A program made the translations under genes and the position numbers. Positions 1-11,698 of a stretch of 64,000 nt of DNA are shown piece after piece; the first letter of the stretch is position 1, and each line of letters starts with the position of its first letter. The DNA is from Mucidula mucida (lineage: Eukaryota; Basidiomycota; Agaricomycetes; Agaricales; Physalacriaceae). The notes below the pieces were generated by a model, which made no database searches, had not been told where the DNA came from, and worked only from the letters and a program-made list of their open reading frames with translations. Location: contig JADNYV010000028.1 in the NCBI GenBank assembly GCA_015501055.1, positions 186,001 through 250,000 on the forward strand, in the 5' to 3' direction.

Positions 1-1029
1 CTTCGGACTCTGACGTGCTGAAAGACCAATCGACGCATGGCGGGCTCAGGAATTACTTTTTGTAAGCGCGTGCAAGTCAAAGTCGCGTCAGAGTTGATTT
101 GGAAGCAGGTCATGTCATTCTCAGGCAATTGCCTCGGGCAAGTCGACCAGGGATCAGCGCAGCAAGCCAACTTGGGCGACGGCAATGGGCTGCGTGTGTA
201 TTTTGCAACACACTCGCGCAAAAAGAGCTAACAGAGCGTAGATAACCAGACAGCTGTCATGCGATACAACTATGGTGATACCAAGTTCGGGACTTGCACC
301 GAGACAATCAATGGCGGGAATCACTTTAGATATTGGGTTCAGAACGGCACTGACGCCAATAGGTGAGTGTCTATTTTTCAGCCCAGGTGCCATATTCATG
401 ATTGATCAGTGGCGCTGTGTTCATGGCTGTATCATATGAGATGCCTGCTGCCAGTACGTTTCCTCGATGCATTCATGCAAGTGAGCGTGCCCTTATCGTC
501 ACGCAGAGGACCATGACATCGTCCCGAATGGATATAACTTTGGGCGGTATGTACAGCCTTCCCGTCATGCCCGGGACTGAATATTCGTTCAACTACAGGG
601 ATTACATTGTTGGGAATATAACAGGCTCTGCGATACCCACTTCGAGTCTCAGTACCGCCGATTTACAGTACTCCGGAACCTCTTCTAGCGAGGGATATAC
701 CTACAAAACAGACGTCACCTACACGTCTGGCCTGCTCACGAACACCAGTGTCGGCATTAACCACAACGTCACTGTTGCCATAGATGGCGTGACCAACGCT
801 GTAGACGGTCTCGTTGCCGTACTGGATGTGTCGATAACGACACGTCCTGATAATGAATCCTCCAGCGGTGATTCTGGAGCAGGTTCAAGGTACGTTGTCG
901 CTGTCATTTCTTTTTCTGTATTCTCACTCATGTCAAAACAGCGATGACAGTGACTCAGCCCTCAGCATGAATTTTGTACCCTCCCTCCTTTTAGCGACAT
1001 TCATCCTACCAATTTTCACTCTCTTGTGA
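1..1029 (+). CDS. Secreted GPI-type protein of unknown function (5' truncated)
   Basis: The 3' exons of a gene that begins before the window. I join exons ending at 195, 250-362, 410-453, 507-546, 599-889 and one after the intron ending near 942; all donors and acceptors are consensus and the frame is continuous. The protein has a Cys-containing segment (NCLGQVDQG, then KFGTC), then FRYWVQNGTDAN, then HDIVPNGYNFGR, a Ser/Thr- and Asn-rich beta-type region with several N-glycosylation sequons, and a Ser/Asp-rich stretch. It ends in a hydrophobic tail (NFVPSLLLATFILPIF), as GPI-anchored fungal wall proteins do. I do not recognise the family. The exon before position 125 is uncertain because several splice choices fit. 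It is probably exported to the cell surface. Confidence 0.6.
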
Positions 1030-1253
1030 TTCCGGCGCAAACCAATGAACACTTAATCTACAAACTCGGACATTTAAATGCATTAGATTCGCATGCGCGC
1101 CCTCTGTATACTCTGTAGCGAGACGAGTACTTATAGAAGCTCGTGACTAGGTCGGGAGACAACCATTTTGGGTTTGCCGACGTTCGGGTATCTCCGAGGC
1201 GCTCTAAACATTCATTATTCGGTATGTACATCCAGTCTCGACCAAAAGGCAAT

Positions 1254-2204
1254 CTACAACATGATATTCCCCTCGGCGAAGACCGTCGCTTGGCCTTGCA
1301 GATATGGATAACATCGCCTCCTTTCTCCAGCAAAACCTTCAAGCGCCACTTCGGAACTAACCTGTCTCGCTTTAACAAGCTCTTCTCGGTCGAACCTGCC
1401 TTTGCTCGCCCAATAAGGAATCAAAAGGGAATGTGCAGAGCCGCAAACGTGATCCTCTCCAGATTGCAGGAGTCTGGGAGAAAACATCCGCGATAAGAAG
1501 GCCTCTTCTCCCGTAGGAGATTCAGTGGTGACGATATTCACAGCGTAACCAGTATTCCTCTGTGCGAAATAGAGCTTAGTTGATGTGAGATAGCGATCGA
1601 GGTCCACACGTACGAAGGCATCGACTTGAAGCGTGCTTCCTTTAAGGTCTTCCTCGACATGCAACTCTACGAGTAGGTAATACGAGAAGGCTGCATTCCC
1701 TCGTACCATGGACTTGAACTTTACATCACGTCCATACGCGCGATCAAGAGCAGCCTTGACAACCGTGTAATCTTCGACAGGCAGCTCCTCGATGCCCGCG
1801 GCCACCAGCTGGATCTCAAACCACCCGTCATCGAGCCTCATAGCTCTAAGCGAACCATGTCCGAGCGTCTGGAGTTCGACAACCTCCACGCCTACCGGGA
1901 GAATCCCAGGTTTGGCAAACATCACACCAGCAGCGGCGAGCGTGCCGTGGCCACAGATTCCACTCTCCGCCCAGTTGTCGGAAAAGAAGCGGACACGAAA
2001 TTTCGCGAGTTTAGAATCCGATGAAGGATCGCGTGATGGGTATATCATGACGGACATGGGTTGGCTAAGGTTGGCGCCGAGCTTGAGAAGCGTGTCGGTG
2101 TCGTCTGCGAGTTCGCTGTCGATAAAGACGATGACGGCGCGATTGCCAGCAAATGGATCGCTGGCGAAGGCCGTACTCAAATAGAAGGGGTAGCTTTTGG
2201 CCAT
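1254..2204 (-). CDS. PhzF-like phenazine-biosynthesis/isomerase family protein
   Basis: A single-exon frame of about 316 residues starting at the ATG of MAKSYPFYLSTAF; an upstream in-frame ATG at 2222 is possible. Family hallmarks are the N-terminal F-A-G-N-R block near residue 17, the mid-protein ESGICGHGTLAAAG motif and the C-terminal HVCGSAH. These mark the two symmetric halves of the diaminopimelate-epimerase-like PhzF fold. Members are isomerases or of unknown substrate. The usual catalytic Glu of the N-terminal NLSE-type motif is Gln here (ANLSQPMSVM), a change I believe occurs in a fungal subgroup, so the reaction cannot be assumed. No signal peptide is seen, so it is likely cytosolic. 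Confidence 0.85.
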   Translation of the reverse strand: MAKSYPFYLSTAFASDPFAGNRAVIVFIDSELADDTDTLLKLGANLSQPMSVMIYPSRDPSSDSKLAKFRVRFFSDNWAESGICGHGTLAAAGVMFAKPGILPVGVEVVELQTLGHGSLRAMRLDDGWFEIQLVAAGIEELPVEDYTVVKAALDRAYGRDVKFKSMVRGNAAFSYYLLVELHVEEDLKGSTLQVDAFVRVDLDRYLTSTKLYFAQRNTGYAVNIVTTESPTGEEAFLSRMFSPRLLQSGEDHVCGSAHSLLIPYWASKGRFDREELVKARQVSSEVALEGFAGERRRCYPYLQGQATVFAEGNIML

Positions 2205-2673
2205 GTCGCGTTGTCGAGTCATATCACCATGTCGTTTTTTAATTAGCGTATTCGAGTCATGAACACTGGACGGCCAAAAAGGGATCAATGATAGAAGGAG
2301 ATTGAACTTGCCCTCAAGGGCTGCTCACTCAGTCACGAGCACTTGGTCTTGGTTGGCTCCTTTCACGAGTGCATGACGTAAGGTTGTCCTCCCTCCAAGT
2401 TTTCGCGACTGAGCAATGTCGGCAGCATCCCCAAAAGAATGGACTCCAATGGTCAGCTGTAGCCAAGAATCGGACTTCCGCGGATATCATACCTGCAGCA
2501 AGTCACAAGTCAATCAATGTCGGAAGATAACCTTTTGAAATCGAATCTGTCACTTTAGCATAGATTCGCAGGTACCGATAGAGTGAACGGACGGACATAT
2601 GAATGTGTGACAATGGGCATGTGGCGAGAGTTGAAAAGCTGGGTCAGGTGGAGGAGTACTGCAGCCTTACAAC
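2205..2673. other. Intergenic spacer between divergent PhzF-like and GNAT genes
   Basis: No coding frame with protein-like composition. It should hold both divergent promoters; I see no clear TATA box. Confidence 0.5.
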
Positions 2674-3555
2674 ATGTCCCCGTCCCCCTCGTTTAATGTC
2701 TCCTTGGAAACTGAGCGAGTCAGACTGGTACCCTTTGATGTAAGTGTTCGTCGACATACCACAATTATCACGGCCGACGCTATTCCAACAGGTGTTCAAG
2801 CACGCGCACTACTTCATAGGAACACCCGACAATCTATATGACTACCTCCCTCTCGGTCCGTGGGAGACGTAGAGCACTTCAAGACACAATTTTGGATCCC
2901 CAGAGTCGAAATGCAGGGAGACGGCGCCGCGCTTTGGGCCATCTTCGACAAGACGCGTTCGGGACTTGACGACGCGTCGTCGTTTGCGGGAATGATCGGC
3001 TACCTCAACACGTCCTTTCTCGACCTTTGCACCGAGATTGGCTTCGTTATCATTCTCCCCGCATTCCAGAGAACCCACGTCACCACCAACGCGGTGGGGC
3101 TACTTATGCAGTACGCGTTGAACCTCCCAAACGATCCCCAGGGCAGACCGGGGCTCGGGTTCCGACGTTTAGTCTGGCAAGCGACCACAGGAAATAAACG
3201 TAGTATTGCCACTGCGAAGAGAATGGGGTTCCAGGTTGAAGGAACATCGCGCTGGCAAAGAGTGCTCGACGACCTGAACGCCAAAGCGTGGAATGGTAAA
3301 GGTCTCAGAGAAGGCGACGTTAGAAGTTCGTGCTTGGGGCGAGATTCAGTGATATTGAGTGTGTGCTGGGACGATTGGGAGGATGGAGTGAAGGCCCGAG
3401 CAGAGGCAAAATGGCTCGAAGAATGGGAAACTGCTTGCATTTGTAGCGTATCACGAACATGGGTCAGATATAGCCGAGAGAACGATACTGTCCATATCAA
3501 GCATGGTCCAATCATAGCTCCGATTCATCTCGTTGCAAACGAGAAGGGAGCTTGA
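2674..3555 (+). CDS. GNAT-family N-acetyltransferase (frame broken once)
   Basis: Exon 1 is 2674-2739 (MSPSPSFNVSLETERVRL), followed by a 52-base intron and an exon starting at 2792 (VFKHAHYFIGTPDNL). The frame then breaks at 2861-2864. One extra G would join YDYLPLGPW directly to GDVEHFKTQFWIP, the natural continuation. The following residues carry the GNAT fold: a GYLNTS strand, EIGFVIILPAFQRTHVTTNA (helix and acetyl-CoA-binding region) and RLVWQATTGNKRSIATAKRM followed by GF, typical of RimJ/RimL-type acetyltransferases. The last 40 or so residues look unlike the family and overlap the convergent oxidase gene, so the true end may be earlier. Substrate unknown. Confidence 0.8.
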
Positions 3556-5021
3556 AACCTCCTGCCCAATGCTGACCAAAGAAGTTGAGAGGATCATACT
3601 TTCGCTTCGTCTCCCAGAACCGCTTCAGATCGGTGCCTCGATACACATCCTGATGCCCCGACGCGTAATTCATATAAATGAATGGCTTACATGCCGTACT
3701 TGCTTCTCCGTCCAGTCGACCAGATTTCGCATAGGTATGTCTGGGTCCGACGACATAAATAGCACTACTTGGGAAAAGGATGAGCGAGAAGCCAATGAGA
3801 ATCAATTCAGAGCATACTTAGGACTGGTTCATTGTTGCCATTGAACAGGTGCCCTGGAAGAGGCTGGAGAGCAACACCCCATCCTTCCTTGCTCCCAAAC
3901 ATCTCCTTGGCCTTATCGAAGAGATGCATGACAAAGGCGCTGTCTGGAGTTATGCTAAGTGTATGCCACTCGTGGTATGCTGGTTGGGCAAGGGGATCTC
4001 CTGTGAGTTCTTTGTACATATCGTGGATTGGCCTGGCGCGAATGGTGTCCGACACTAGATATTCGGGGCTTGCTATCTCTTCAGGAAGATCTCCAATTCT
4101 GATGCGATTGACCCAGACCATGTTTCCGAGAAACGCCATCCCAACGTAATCTTTCACGTCGTGTCCCAAGTTAACGGCTAGTTCAACCTGGGCGCCAATC
4201 ACTGCAGACAGTGCTTCAATTTTGTAAAGCTGGATGCCACCCCAGACATTGAAGTTCGGACGGGTAGTCATGGTGAACTCAACAACGATGCCGAAGTTGG
4301 AGCCACCCATTTTGAGGGCCCAATAAAGATCTGCGTGGCTGTCCTCGCTGACTAGTAAGACATCTCCGGAAGCGACTATCATCTTGTACAAGCGGACTGC
4401 TGAGTTGGAAAACGCGTCTCCAGGAAATGAAATTCCACCTACAATACTATAATCAGCAAGCGATCAAGGTAAGACCAAATTTTGACAAACCTCCCAAAAG
4501 AAAACCTCCAACGCCCACATCCATCGCCCGCCCACCTCTGATGGTACGATTATACGTCAACAAATAGTCATACACATCCCCCCATCGGAGCCCAGCACCA
4601 AATGTGACTAGCTCTGTCTCAAGGTCATATTCGACGTCTCGAAAGTTCCCCAGGTCAATCGTAAAACCAGGTGCGTCGACACTAGAGGCCCCGCCCCACG
4701 CCATATGCCCGCCTCCCCGAACAGCAAATTTGAGATTGCAAATATCCGTTAGCCCAAATATTTGAGCTATTTCGATAGACGTGGAGGGCTCGACAACACA
4801 CAAAGGCTTGAGCGCAGTTTGATGCAGAGAAAAGTAAGCGAGTTGTTGTTCTGAAACATCAACTCCGAGCTCCGAAATAGCAGAACACTGTAAAGGTGCT
4901 GAGAGCTAAGTCGGATTGGAAAGTCAAGACATAGAGAACTCACGCAGTTAGTTGCGAGTATGCACGGCAAGGCCAGCAGCAGAATGCCTGTTGCATACAG
5001 AGAACGCTGGTGGTTATACAT
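3512..5021 (-). CDS. Secreted FAD-linked berberine-bridge-type oxidase
   Basis: A multi-exon gene that oxidises a small organic substrate with O2 by covalently bound FAD. The first exon gives a signal peptide (MYNHQRSLYATGILLLALPC). The next contains FAVRGGGHMAWGG, the FAD-binding motif with the His that bonds the flavin. Later exons contain GRAMDVGVGGFLLGG, KMGGSNFGIVVEFTMTTR and the C-terminal BBE domain (PFIYMNYASGHQDV, then YDPLNFFGQHW). The second covalent attachment residue, a Cys found before VGVGG in many members, is absent, so a single His link is expected. After the intron near 3740-3810 the exon reads DIPMRNLVDWTEKQVR and must change frame by one base near 3690-3700 to reach KPFIYMNYAS. 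Its end overlaps the convergent acetyltransferase. Confidence 0.88.
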
Positions 5022-5639
5022 CACGAACGATGAGACGTACGCGAGTATTCGCTACAGCAGCCATTACGAGTGTGTAGGCCTAAGAAGCCTATTCAATTCG
5101 AAGCCTCGCTGGCTTAGCCAAGAATTTACCCGCCGATGTCTACGCGGCAATCACAAAGAAGCAAACATTGGGAGAACTGGCGTTGCAGGAAATATCGTAC
5201 TTATAGTGATGGGTTGAGTTTGAATTGCACGGCATCGGCCGAGTACGCTTTCAGTCAACCAATCTCATCATCCTACTCTCTATCAAAGTCTATGAAGGAC
5301 TTGAATGCCTTCGTCGGTTGGGTCGCCAAAAAAGACGAGCACCACATTTCTTCTCGCAGTCCTTTGGATCATCCGCTTTCCATTACGGCAATTTCTCTTA
5401 ATCAAGCCGAAAGCTCTCGTCCACTCTCAACGTGTGGACTACACATGGTGCGCAAGTCTCTGTGGACCCCCTACACCCGTTACATTGTTCTTAATGAAAT
5501 TCTAGCTATAAACGGAGCGGTTCACCGGCACAGGTCTTTGTGTGGACGTACGCGACAATGGCATTGTTGATGTGGACTTCTGCTGTGCTAAGCTATATAA
5601 AGGGAACCATACTAAAGTTCTCTCAAGCATTCGTTACTC
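5022..5639. other. Intergenic region between the oxidase and a hypothetical gene
   Basis: Open frames here lack coherent composition and splice logic. It holds the divergent promoters, including the TATA box listed separately. Confidence 0.5.
5594..5602 (+). promoter_or_regulatory. TATA box
   Basis: TATATAAAG lies about 40 bases before the ATG at 5640, a strong core-promoter match for the downstream gene. Confidence 0.6.
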
Positions 5640-6293
5640 ATGGAAAGAATTAAGAAAATCGGCAAGAGTATTCTGAAGCGGTATGTACTATTTTTTTTCT
5701 GTCTATCTTTTCCTGATGTTTGGTTCGAGCAGGGCTGGCAACAAGAAACGCCTCCGCAGGTCGCGTTCTATGCCTCTGAAGCAATTTGATCTGCCCTATA
5801 GCAACCACAACGTTGAACCGCTTTACAGTCAACCCAATGCGCGTTCTTCGAAGCCGGTTCAGGACGTCTCCGGGCCTTCTTCGCTTCGCCAGCACCAACA
5901 TCAACGATACACGGACACGGAGGACTACTCTTTCCGGGCTAGTCAGCTCCTACCCCCTCTTCCGATGAAAATCCTCCAACGCCAGGAGCATGAGCGCAAG
6001 ATTCAGTACAATCGGGATCTCGCCGCCTACCAGTTAGAGGGCCGGAGCCCGCTGATGCTGAATTATCGTTATATGGCGATCGACCACACGCATTCTACAA
6101 CCCAGAAGCCAACACCCTTAAGAGCCGAGATGATACCGAGCCTCCGCGGGGAGAGTTGCAGTGGGACTGGCAGTTTCCTGAGTATCGCAGGTCGAAGCGT
6201 TCCTCTGCTCGCTTCTCGAAGACGCTCGCGACACAGTGGCATCTCAACGCATCTTGTGAAGCACTTTCACCGTCGTCTGCCACCTGGGACTAG
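5640..6293 (+). CDS. Hypothetical basic protein, two or three exons
   Basis: Exon 1 (MERIKKIGKSILKR) ends at a GTATGT donor near 5681 and joins at 5734 to AGNKKRLRRSRSMPL. The product begins strongly basic, like a nuclear or nucleolar targeting segment, and continues with Gln/Ser/Pro-rich sequence including MKILQRQEHERKIQYNRDL. Around 6070-6080 the better-looking frame changes. The downstream reading HAFYNPEANTLKSRDD and GELQWDWQFPEYRRSKR is richer in coding-like residues and stops at 6291-6293. This could be a 38-base intron or a one-base gap. If no shift occurs, the original frame runs to 6450 with a poorer composition. I recognise no family. Confidence 0.5.
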
Positions 6294-6923
6294 CAAGCTC
6301 AAAGATTTTTGTACATACGATGTGTTAGGATACAATATACGACCTGCTTATGAAACTAAGTTTACTCATTATAAGAATCGCCAGCCAGCCCGAGTCTGGC
6401 CTGCGCGCGCGTATTTGCAGACGACGGGTCCAAGTATTATGAAGAGTTGACAGACACAGTGGGCCGTCGAGCTGGCTTGATAACGAAACGCTAGATATCA
6501 CTAGCAAAACATGTATTGTACCATAAAAACCACGTCGAGCGATGGCTCCAAAAAGCTACATCTCCCAGTTGCGGTCAGTATGGGTTGATCTACTTCTCCG
6601 CGAGCGCCTGTACGTCCCTAATATATATGGAAGACAAGTGACTCTATAAGCGGAGAAGAAAATGACATTATGGTTGAAGGCAAGCAAAAAAAACACCTTT
6701 TATAACTGCATAGATTTGCACTTGTTTGTCTAGAGTACCGGACTGGCGCAAAGCGCTATACGATCTTACTGAATTCTCAAAAATCTTCAATGAAAACAAA
6801 CTGTGGCGCACGCCGCTCCTGGTCCTAGCATAGCGCGATAGACCTGCGTGGCCCCTAGCAATAATTCCCGTGCTGGTAGGTCAGCAACAAACGTACCCGA
6901 TTTGGCAAGATCGTTTCTTGACC
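6294..6923. other. Intergenic region
   Basis: AT-rich, no supported gene. It contains the promoter of the DUF5745-like gene. Confidence 0.45.
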
Positions 6924-8041
6924 ATGTCCCTCACAAGTCAACTAAACGAACTCCTTAACTCGCTACACATCGACATTCCGAAAGGCATACAATCCCCGAC
7001 GGACCTCACCCCATCTCTTTTGATCGCTATACTTGAAAGTGTGCTAGCTGAACGGCTGCCTATACCCACCGAACTGAGGCACAGCAGGGACCACGACACA
7101 ATAATGAAAGTATTCCTTGGTGTGCTGGAGACTGATATCTTGAAAAGCGATGACTTCGAGCTCAGCAAGATCGATCCCCGTCGACTGGCCCGAGGCGAAT
7201 GGGACGAGGTGAATCACGTCGCTGAAGTGCTCTGCTGGATTGGAAGGCGCGAGGGTCTGGTCCATGGCCACTCCGATCGTGGAAGCAGCCCCACAACGAC
7301 CACTTCGTACGCCGACTCGCACGGGTGTCTCAAGGACCGAGTCGGCGACTACTGTTGACGGCGAGTTTGAGGGCGAGTCGCCCTCTCTGCTGCCACCCCG
7401 TTGTATACACGAGATACCGTCCCCATTCCTTGCAATTTCGCCCACCATTCTGCCGGAAGAATGGGATGAAGACGAGCCATCGAACAGTAGCAATAATCTT
7501 CTGCTTTCTGTGGACTCAAAAGTATCCCCGCCTGTTCGTTACGAAGGCATCATAGCCCCTGTAGACGAAGATTGGGAGATTTCTTCTTTCGAATCCTACT
7601 ATTCCAATATCAGTAGCAACACAACGAAGCGCCCGAGGAAGGTGTGTTCTGAGTCGTTTTGCAGGAACAACTAATCCAACGGATTTTGACAGACCATATA
7701 TGATCATCGCTATGAAGACCAGATGCATTTGGCTGATGCTTTCTTGAGGGAGAGGGCACGCTGCTGCGCGCAAATAGCACAACTCGAAAGCGGCAGATTT
7801 GGAGGTTGAGAGCTCTTGAATCTTCTGATGCCCGAGAGCTGATGTGAGTGCTGCTAGTCCTTGCTTCGTATAGATTGGCGTGTTAATGCGATGTCGGTGA
7901 ATCTCCTCTAGGAGCACCATTTTGAGGCTGCCTTCTTCGGATGTCGTCCAGCATCCATTTTGCTTTCTGCAGACGCCATTCGTGTTGTCAGCATATGATC
8001 TCGGTCCGGCAAATGGGGGCGTGGACCACCTCCAGAAATGA
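6924..8041 (+). CDS. DUF5745-like protein with C-terminal coiled coil (frame broken)
   Basis: Starts at MSLTSQLNELLNSLHIDI. The first 110 residues (LTPSLLIAILESVLAERLPI, then RLARGEWDEVNHVAEVLCWI) match my memory of the fungal DUF5745 family, a calponin-homology-like N-terminal domain. A Ser/Thr- and acid-rich linker follows (PILPEEWDEDEP-type sequence), then, after an intron at about 7642-7692, a helical segment YEDQMHLADAFLRERARC. The linker changes frame between about 7245 and 7320. At the AAA run 7787-7789 one missing A would restore IAQLEKRQIWRLRALESS. A last intron (GTGAGT to CTAG, ending near 7910) leads to the final exon ending TGA at 8041. The coiled coil suggests a scaffold or cytoskeletal role, which is inference only. 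Confidence 0.6.
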
Positions 8042-8284
8042 ACGATCGCGACAGCGGCGCCCTTGGTTCTTTTTATGTATATTGGATTGAAGAGCATTTG
8101 GTTGTGATGTAGAATTAGAATCCAAGGTATCTCACAGTAACATGTATACTTGGAGCGTGAATCGTGGTCGATAGAGTGGATTGAGTTTCCCTTCACATGT
8201 TCTTCAAGTCGCGTTCAGGATTCCTGCAGCTCAAGAAGACTGTACAGAGCAACGTACATAGAAGATAACAGCTATTGGACAGAT

Positions 8285-9666
8285 TCAAGAAGCGATGAGC
8301 GGGATTTCTAGACCAGCAGCTTGAGCGATATGTATAATTCTTTCCGCCTGAGCGAGCGAGTTGAGTTTGAGTCTACGAGCCTCTTTGATGGTGAACCATA
8401 CCTGTTTGATCATGGGGGCGTCAATCATCTCGCCGTCGAGTCCAATTGCGCCTTTTTGAGACCGATGGGCTTGTTCCATGCCATAAACGATTTTAGCAGC
8501 CCTAAGGATCTCTATAGCAAATCCAGTTAAGAGCGCAATGGGAAGAAGCAAGAAATTTATCTATACCTGCTGAAGTGGGCACGAAAGTCGATTGTATGGT
8601 GGAAACTTGAGCGGGATGAATGGCTTGCTGTAGACCGTGTAAAGCGTCCTTGGCGAAGAAGTCACGACAAACCTTTCCAGTGAATCCCAACCTACGACCA
8701 TCTTGACATTCGTCTTTCAGGTAATCGTGGTCTTTGTAATTGACGCAGACCTGAAAGAAGGGTGTAAAAAGATATGAATGGGTGGAGAGGAGAGACAAAC
8801 CATGTCTATAGCCTCCATCCGATGAGCTTTTGCAGCATTGACAATTTGGGAACGCGCAAACAAGAGCTCTGTTCTCGATCGTGAGCGTATGATCGACGTA
8901 TCCGCGCAATCTTCTGGCAACATCAGCTCAGAAAGGTGTCATAAATATGCTAGAATCACAGTCTTCAGCCGCAAACTACACGGCGCAGCATCAGATTAGG
9001 CAGATGAAATGATGAACCACCTGCCAGCAAGGCACCGAGGACACAACTTTGATGAGCTTTCCAGCTAGCGATATTGGAAATATTCATCAACGCCAGTGCA
9101 CTCTCTACGCTAGAAATAAGCCGCAGCGGACTGATGACACTGGGGTAATTTGCCACTACGGAGGCCACATGGTCGAGATAGTCGACGGCATGTACTTTGG
9201 GTAACACAATTCCAGTGAAGTGCCCAGAGACCTACCAAGGGTGCTCAGTCGTGCGGTGCATACGTTTCATTTGAAGGTACGACTCACTTTACTAAGGTCA
9301 TGAAGATCCGTCTCGAAGACTGTAGTCGTGTTGTCGTTAATCCTGACTGCTACGCGTGACGGGTCGGGTGCGCGTCCAGTCTGGGGTAATAGATCATTTT
9401 CGAGTCAGAGCACTCAAAAATCTGATTCAGCATACGCCAAGGAAATGAATAAGATTGTTCCGTGCTTGCTCCTTGTCTTTCGGGGCCACACTGTCCTCCA
9501 GATCATAAACAATTACGTCTGAATCCACCGACGTTGATTTCTCGAGCATTCGGGGATTGGAACAAGGAACATAGAGGTATGACCGTCTCAGTACAGAGTC
9601 AGAGCTGTGGAGCATGCGACCAAACGCGAAGGATTTCTTGATAACTCGCCTGCAAGTGTGGAACAT
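8285..9666 (-). CDS. Mitochondrial HpcH/HpaI-type lyase (CLYBL-like)
   Basis: Begins MFHTCRRVIKKSFAFGRMLH, a basic amphipathic mitochondrial presequence, followed by RRSYLYVPCSNPRMLEKS and DVIVYDLEDSVAPKDKEQAR. The second motif carries the acidic metal-binding residues of the citrate-lyase-beta/malyl-CoA-lyase TIM barrel. Successive exons give VAVRINDN, GIVLPKVHAVDYLDHV, LISSVESALALMNISN, MVCVNYKDHDYLKDEC, then LGFTGK joined to QAIHPAQVSTIQ, and finally GEMIDAPMIKQ joined to AERIIHIAQAAGL. All joins use short consensus introns. The human homologue CLYBL cleaves citramalyl-CoA; the same role is likely but inferred. It is convergent with the DUF5745-like gene. Confidence 0.9.
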
Positions 9667-9869
9667 GATGGTATGGGAATAGTGACCGTTCCCATGTTTA
9701 ATCACCGGTAAGCAAGCCGGCGGCATACTCTGATCAACCTTTCCAAGCTATTTTTCCGAGATTTCTCCGGCACTCATTAACTTGATGCATCCTCACCAGT
9801 GGTGCACACCTACCATCCTTTCCCCAGTACTTGCGATCTAAAGACTACCACCTCTAGCACGTAACTGTT

Positions 9870-11698
9870 ATGTCTGGTGAAAAAGAGAACGAGTCACCAA
9901 TTGGACTCGATGAGGAGGCATCACGAAAGGAAGCTTCTCCTCAGCTTGTTGACTCTTACTCTGTCAGGAAGAAACAGAAAACCCGAGAGTACATCCAACA
10001 TGCCGCTCTGCATTGGTTCATGTTTCTTGCTGGGTGGAACGACGGCACCACAGGTCCGCTACTCATCCGGATAGAGGAAGTCTACGACGTGGGTTTGACT
10101 TTGGGCACAACTTTCGAACACGTGTCACATACTTACAACGACTATTCCAACAGGTGAATTACACGATAGTCTCTCTGATATTCATACTGGCCTGTGTGGT
10201 AAGAAATTTTCAGTTACGCTGTAGGTATCTTGGATTCTTTCTGACGCTGTCCTAGGGATTCGTTTCTGGCGCTATCATCAACATGCCCTTGTCCCCCAAG
10301 CTGGGATTCGGGAAGATGATAGTGCTAGGTGCTTGTTGTCAGATCGTCGCCTACGCTATGCAAGCCCCCGGTCCACCGTTTCCAGTCCTCTTGATTGGTT
10401 ACACTATCGGTGGCATCGGATTAGCCATCCAGGTGAGGCGCACAATCGCGTCGGAGTAAAACTCTTGATAATCCGTTTCGAAGGACGCTCAAGCCAACGG
10501 CTATGTGGCTAGTATTACCGAGGGCAAAGAAGCCAAAATGGGGTACCTTCACGCCACATATGGTAACATGACGTCCGCCATGTTGAGTGTTCAGGGTTCT
10601 GAATGCTTCCTAGGGTTCGGTGCACTATGCGCTCCGCTAGTTGCAACGCAATTTGCCTATCTTCCAAGATGGTCGTTCCATTATATGATTTCGCTTGGTA
10701 TAGCTATCATCAACCTCATCTCATTGGTTGCCGTTTTTCGTTTCAAAGATCAAGAATGTAAGTATTGAATATTGGCTCTCTGTTTCTAGCTCTCACGCTG
10801 TCTCGTAGACTGTTTGTCTCAAATTGGCGAAGCAGAGAAGGAGAAGGCAGAAACAGACGTTGAACACAGCGAATTTCGTAAGATCCTTGGGAACAAGACA
10901 GTGCATCTGCTCGCCCTGTTCATTCTGGTTTACGTTGGCGTTGAGGTGACAATTGGAGGTCTGCGTTTTACAATTGCAGATTTGCCATCATGGCTTAAAC
11001 ATAACTAGGATGGATCGTTACATTCATAATACGGGAACGCCACGGCGGCAAGGCTTCAGGATACATCTCCTCTGGATTTTTTGGAGGTGAGCAAGACGAT
11101 TCGTACGTCGTTACGACCACTCACCTCTTGAAGGCTTGATGCTAGGACGTGTCTTACTGATCTGGGTCAACAAAAAGGTGTGTTTGCACCCTTGGTTCCG
11201 ATACATCTCTAAAAAATCTGTAGATCGGAGAGCGTCGAGTGCTTTTCCTGTATACGATCATAGCTATTGGGTACGCTCAATGCTCCGCCGTTTCTTCGCA
11301 GAAAGAAAAAGAACTGACACTCCTCTTCAGCTTGGAAGTGGTCGTTTGGCTCGTTCCATCGATCATCGCTGGTGGCGTAGCAGTTTCCTTCGTTGGCTTT
11401 GTCCTGGGGCCCATGTATCCGATCGTGATGAACCACACGAGTCGCATCCTTCCTCCTTGGCTCCTGACCGGCTCGATTGGCTGGATCGCCGGCTTCGGCC
11501 AAGCAGGCAGCGCACTATTCCCATTCATTACTGGCGCGATGGCCAACAGCGTCGGAATTTACAGTCTGCAGCCATTGTGAGTAGATCCTCCCGCTTCAGT
11601 TGCCCGTCCAATCTAATCAGGTTGCTAGGCTTGTTGCGATGATGGCGTTTATGGCTGTGTTATGGGCTATCGTGCCGAATCGTCGAGTGACCGCGTAG
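9870..11698 (+). CDS. Major facilitator superfamily transporter
   Basis: A plasma- or organelle-membrane carrier of about 12 helices. A cytosolic N-terminus (MSGEKENESPIGLDEEAS) leads to the first helix (LHWFMFLAGWNDGTTGPLL). Later exons give VSLIFILACV, GAIINMPLSPKLGFGKMIV with the loop 2-3 motif, GYTIGGIGLAIQ, a central cytosolic loop (AEKEKAETDVEHSEFRK), GGKASGYISSGFFGG, EVVVWLVPSIIAGGVAVSF and a last helix LLVAMMAFMAVLWAIV. About ten short introns join in frame throughout, with no frame break. The sequence resembles fungal MFS proteins related to fucose-permease or Bsc6-like carriers. Substrate is not evident. Confidence 0.92.

Noticed and set aside
5136..5570. Plus-strand frame of 144 codons upstream of the 5640 gene
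   Set aside because: Ser/Cys-rich with no domain; it lies where the promoter of the next gene is expected.
7516..8196. Long minus-strand frame of 226 codons
   Set aside because: It is antisense to the better-supported plus-strand exons of the DUF5745-like gene, has no family resemblance and no splice logic.
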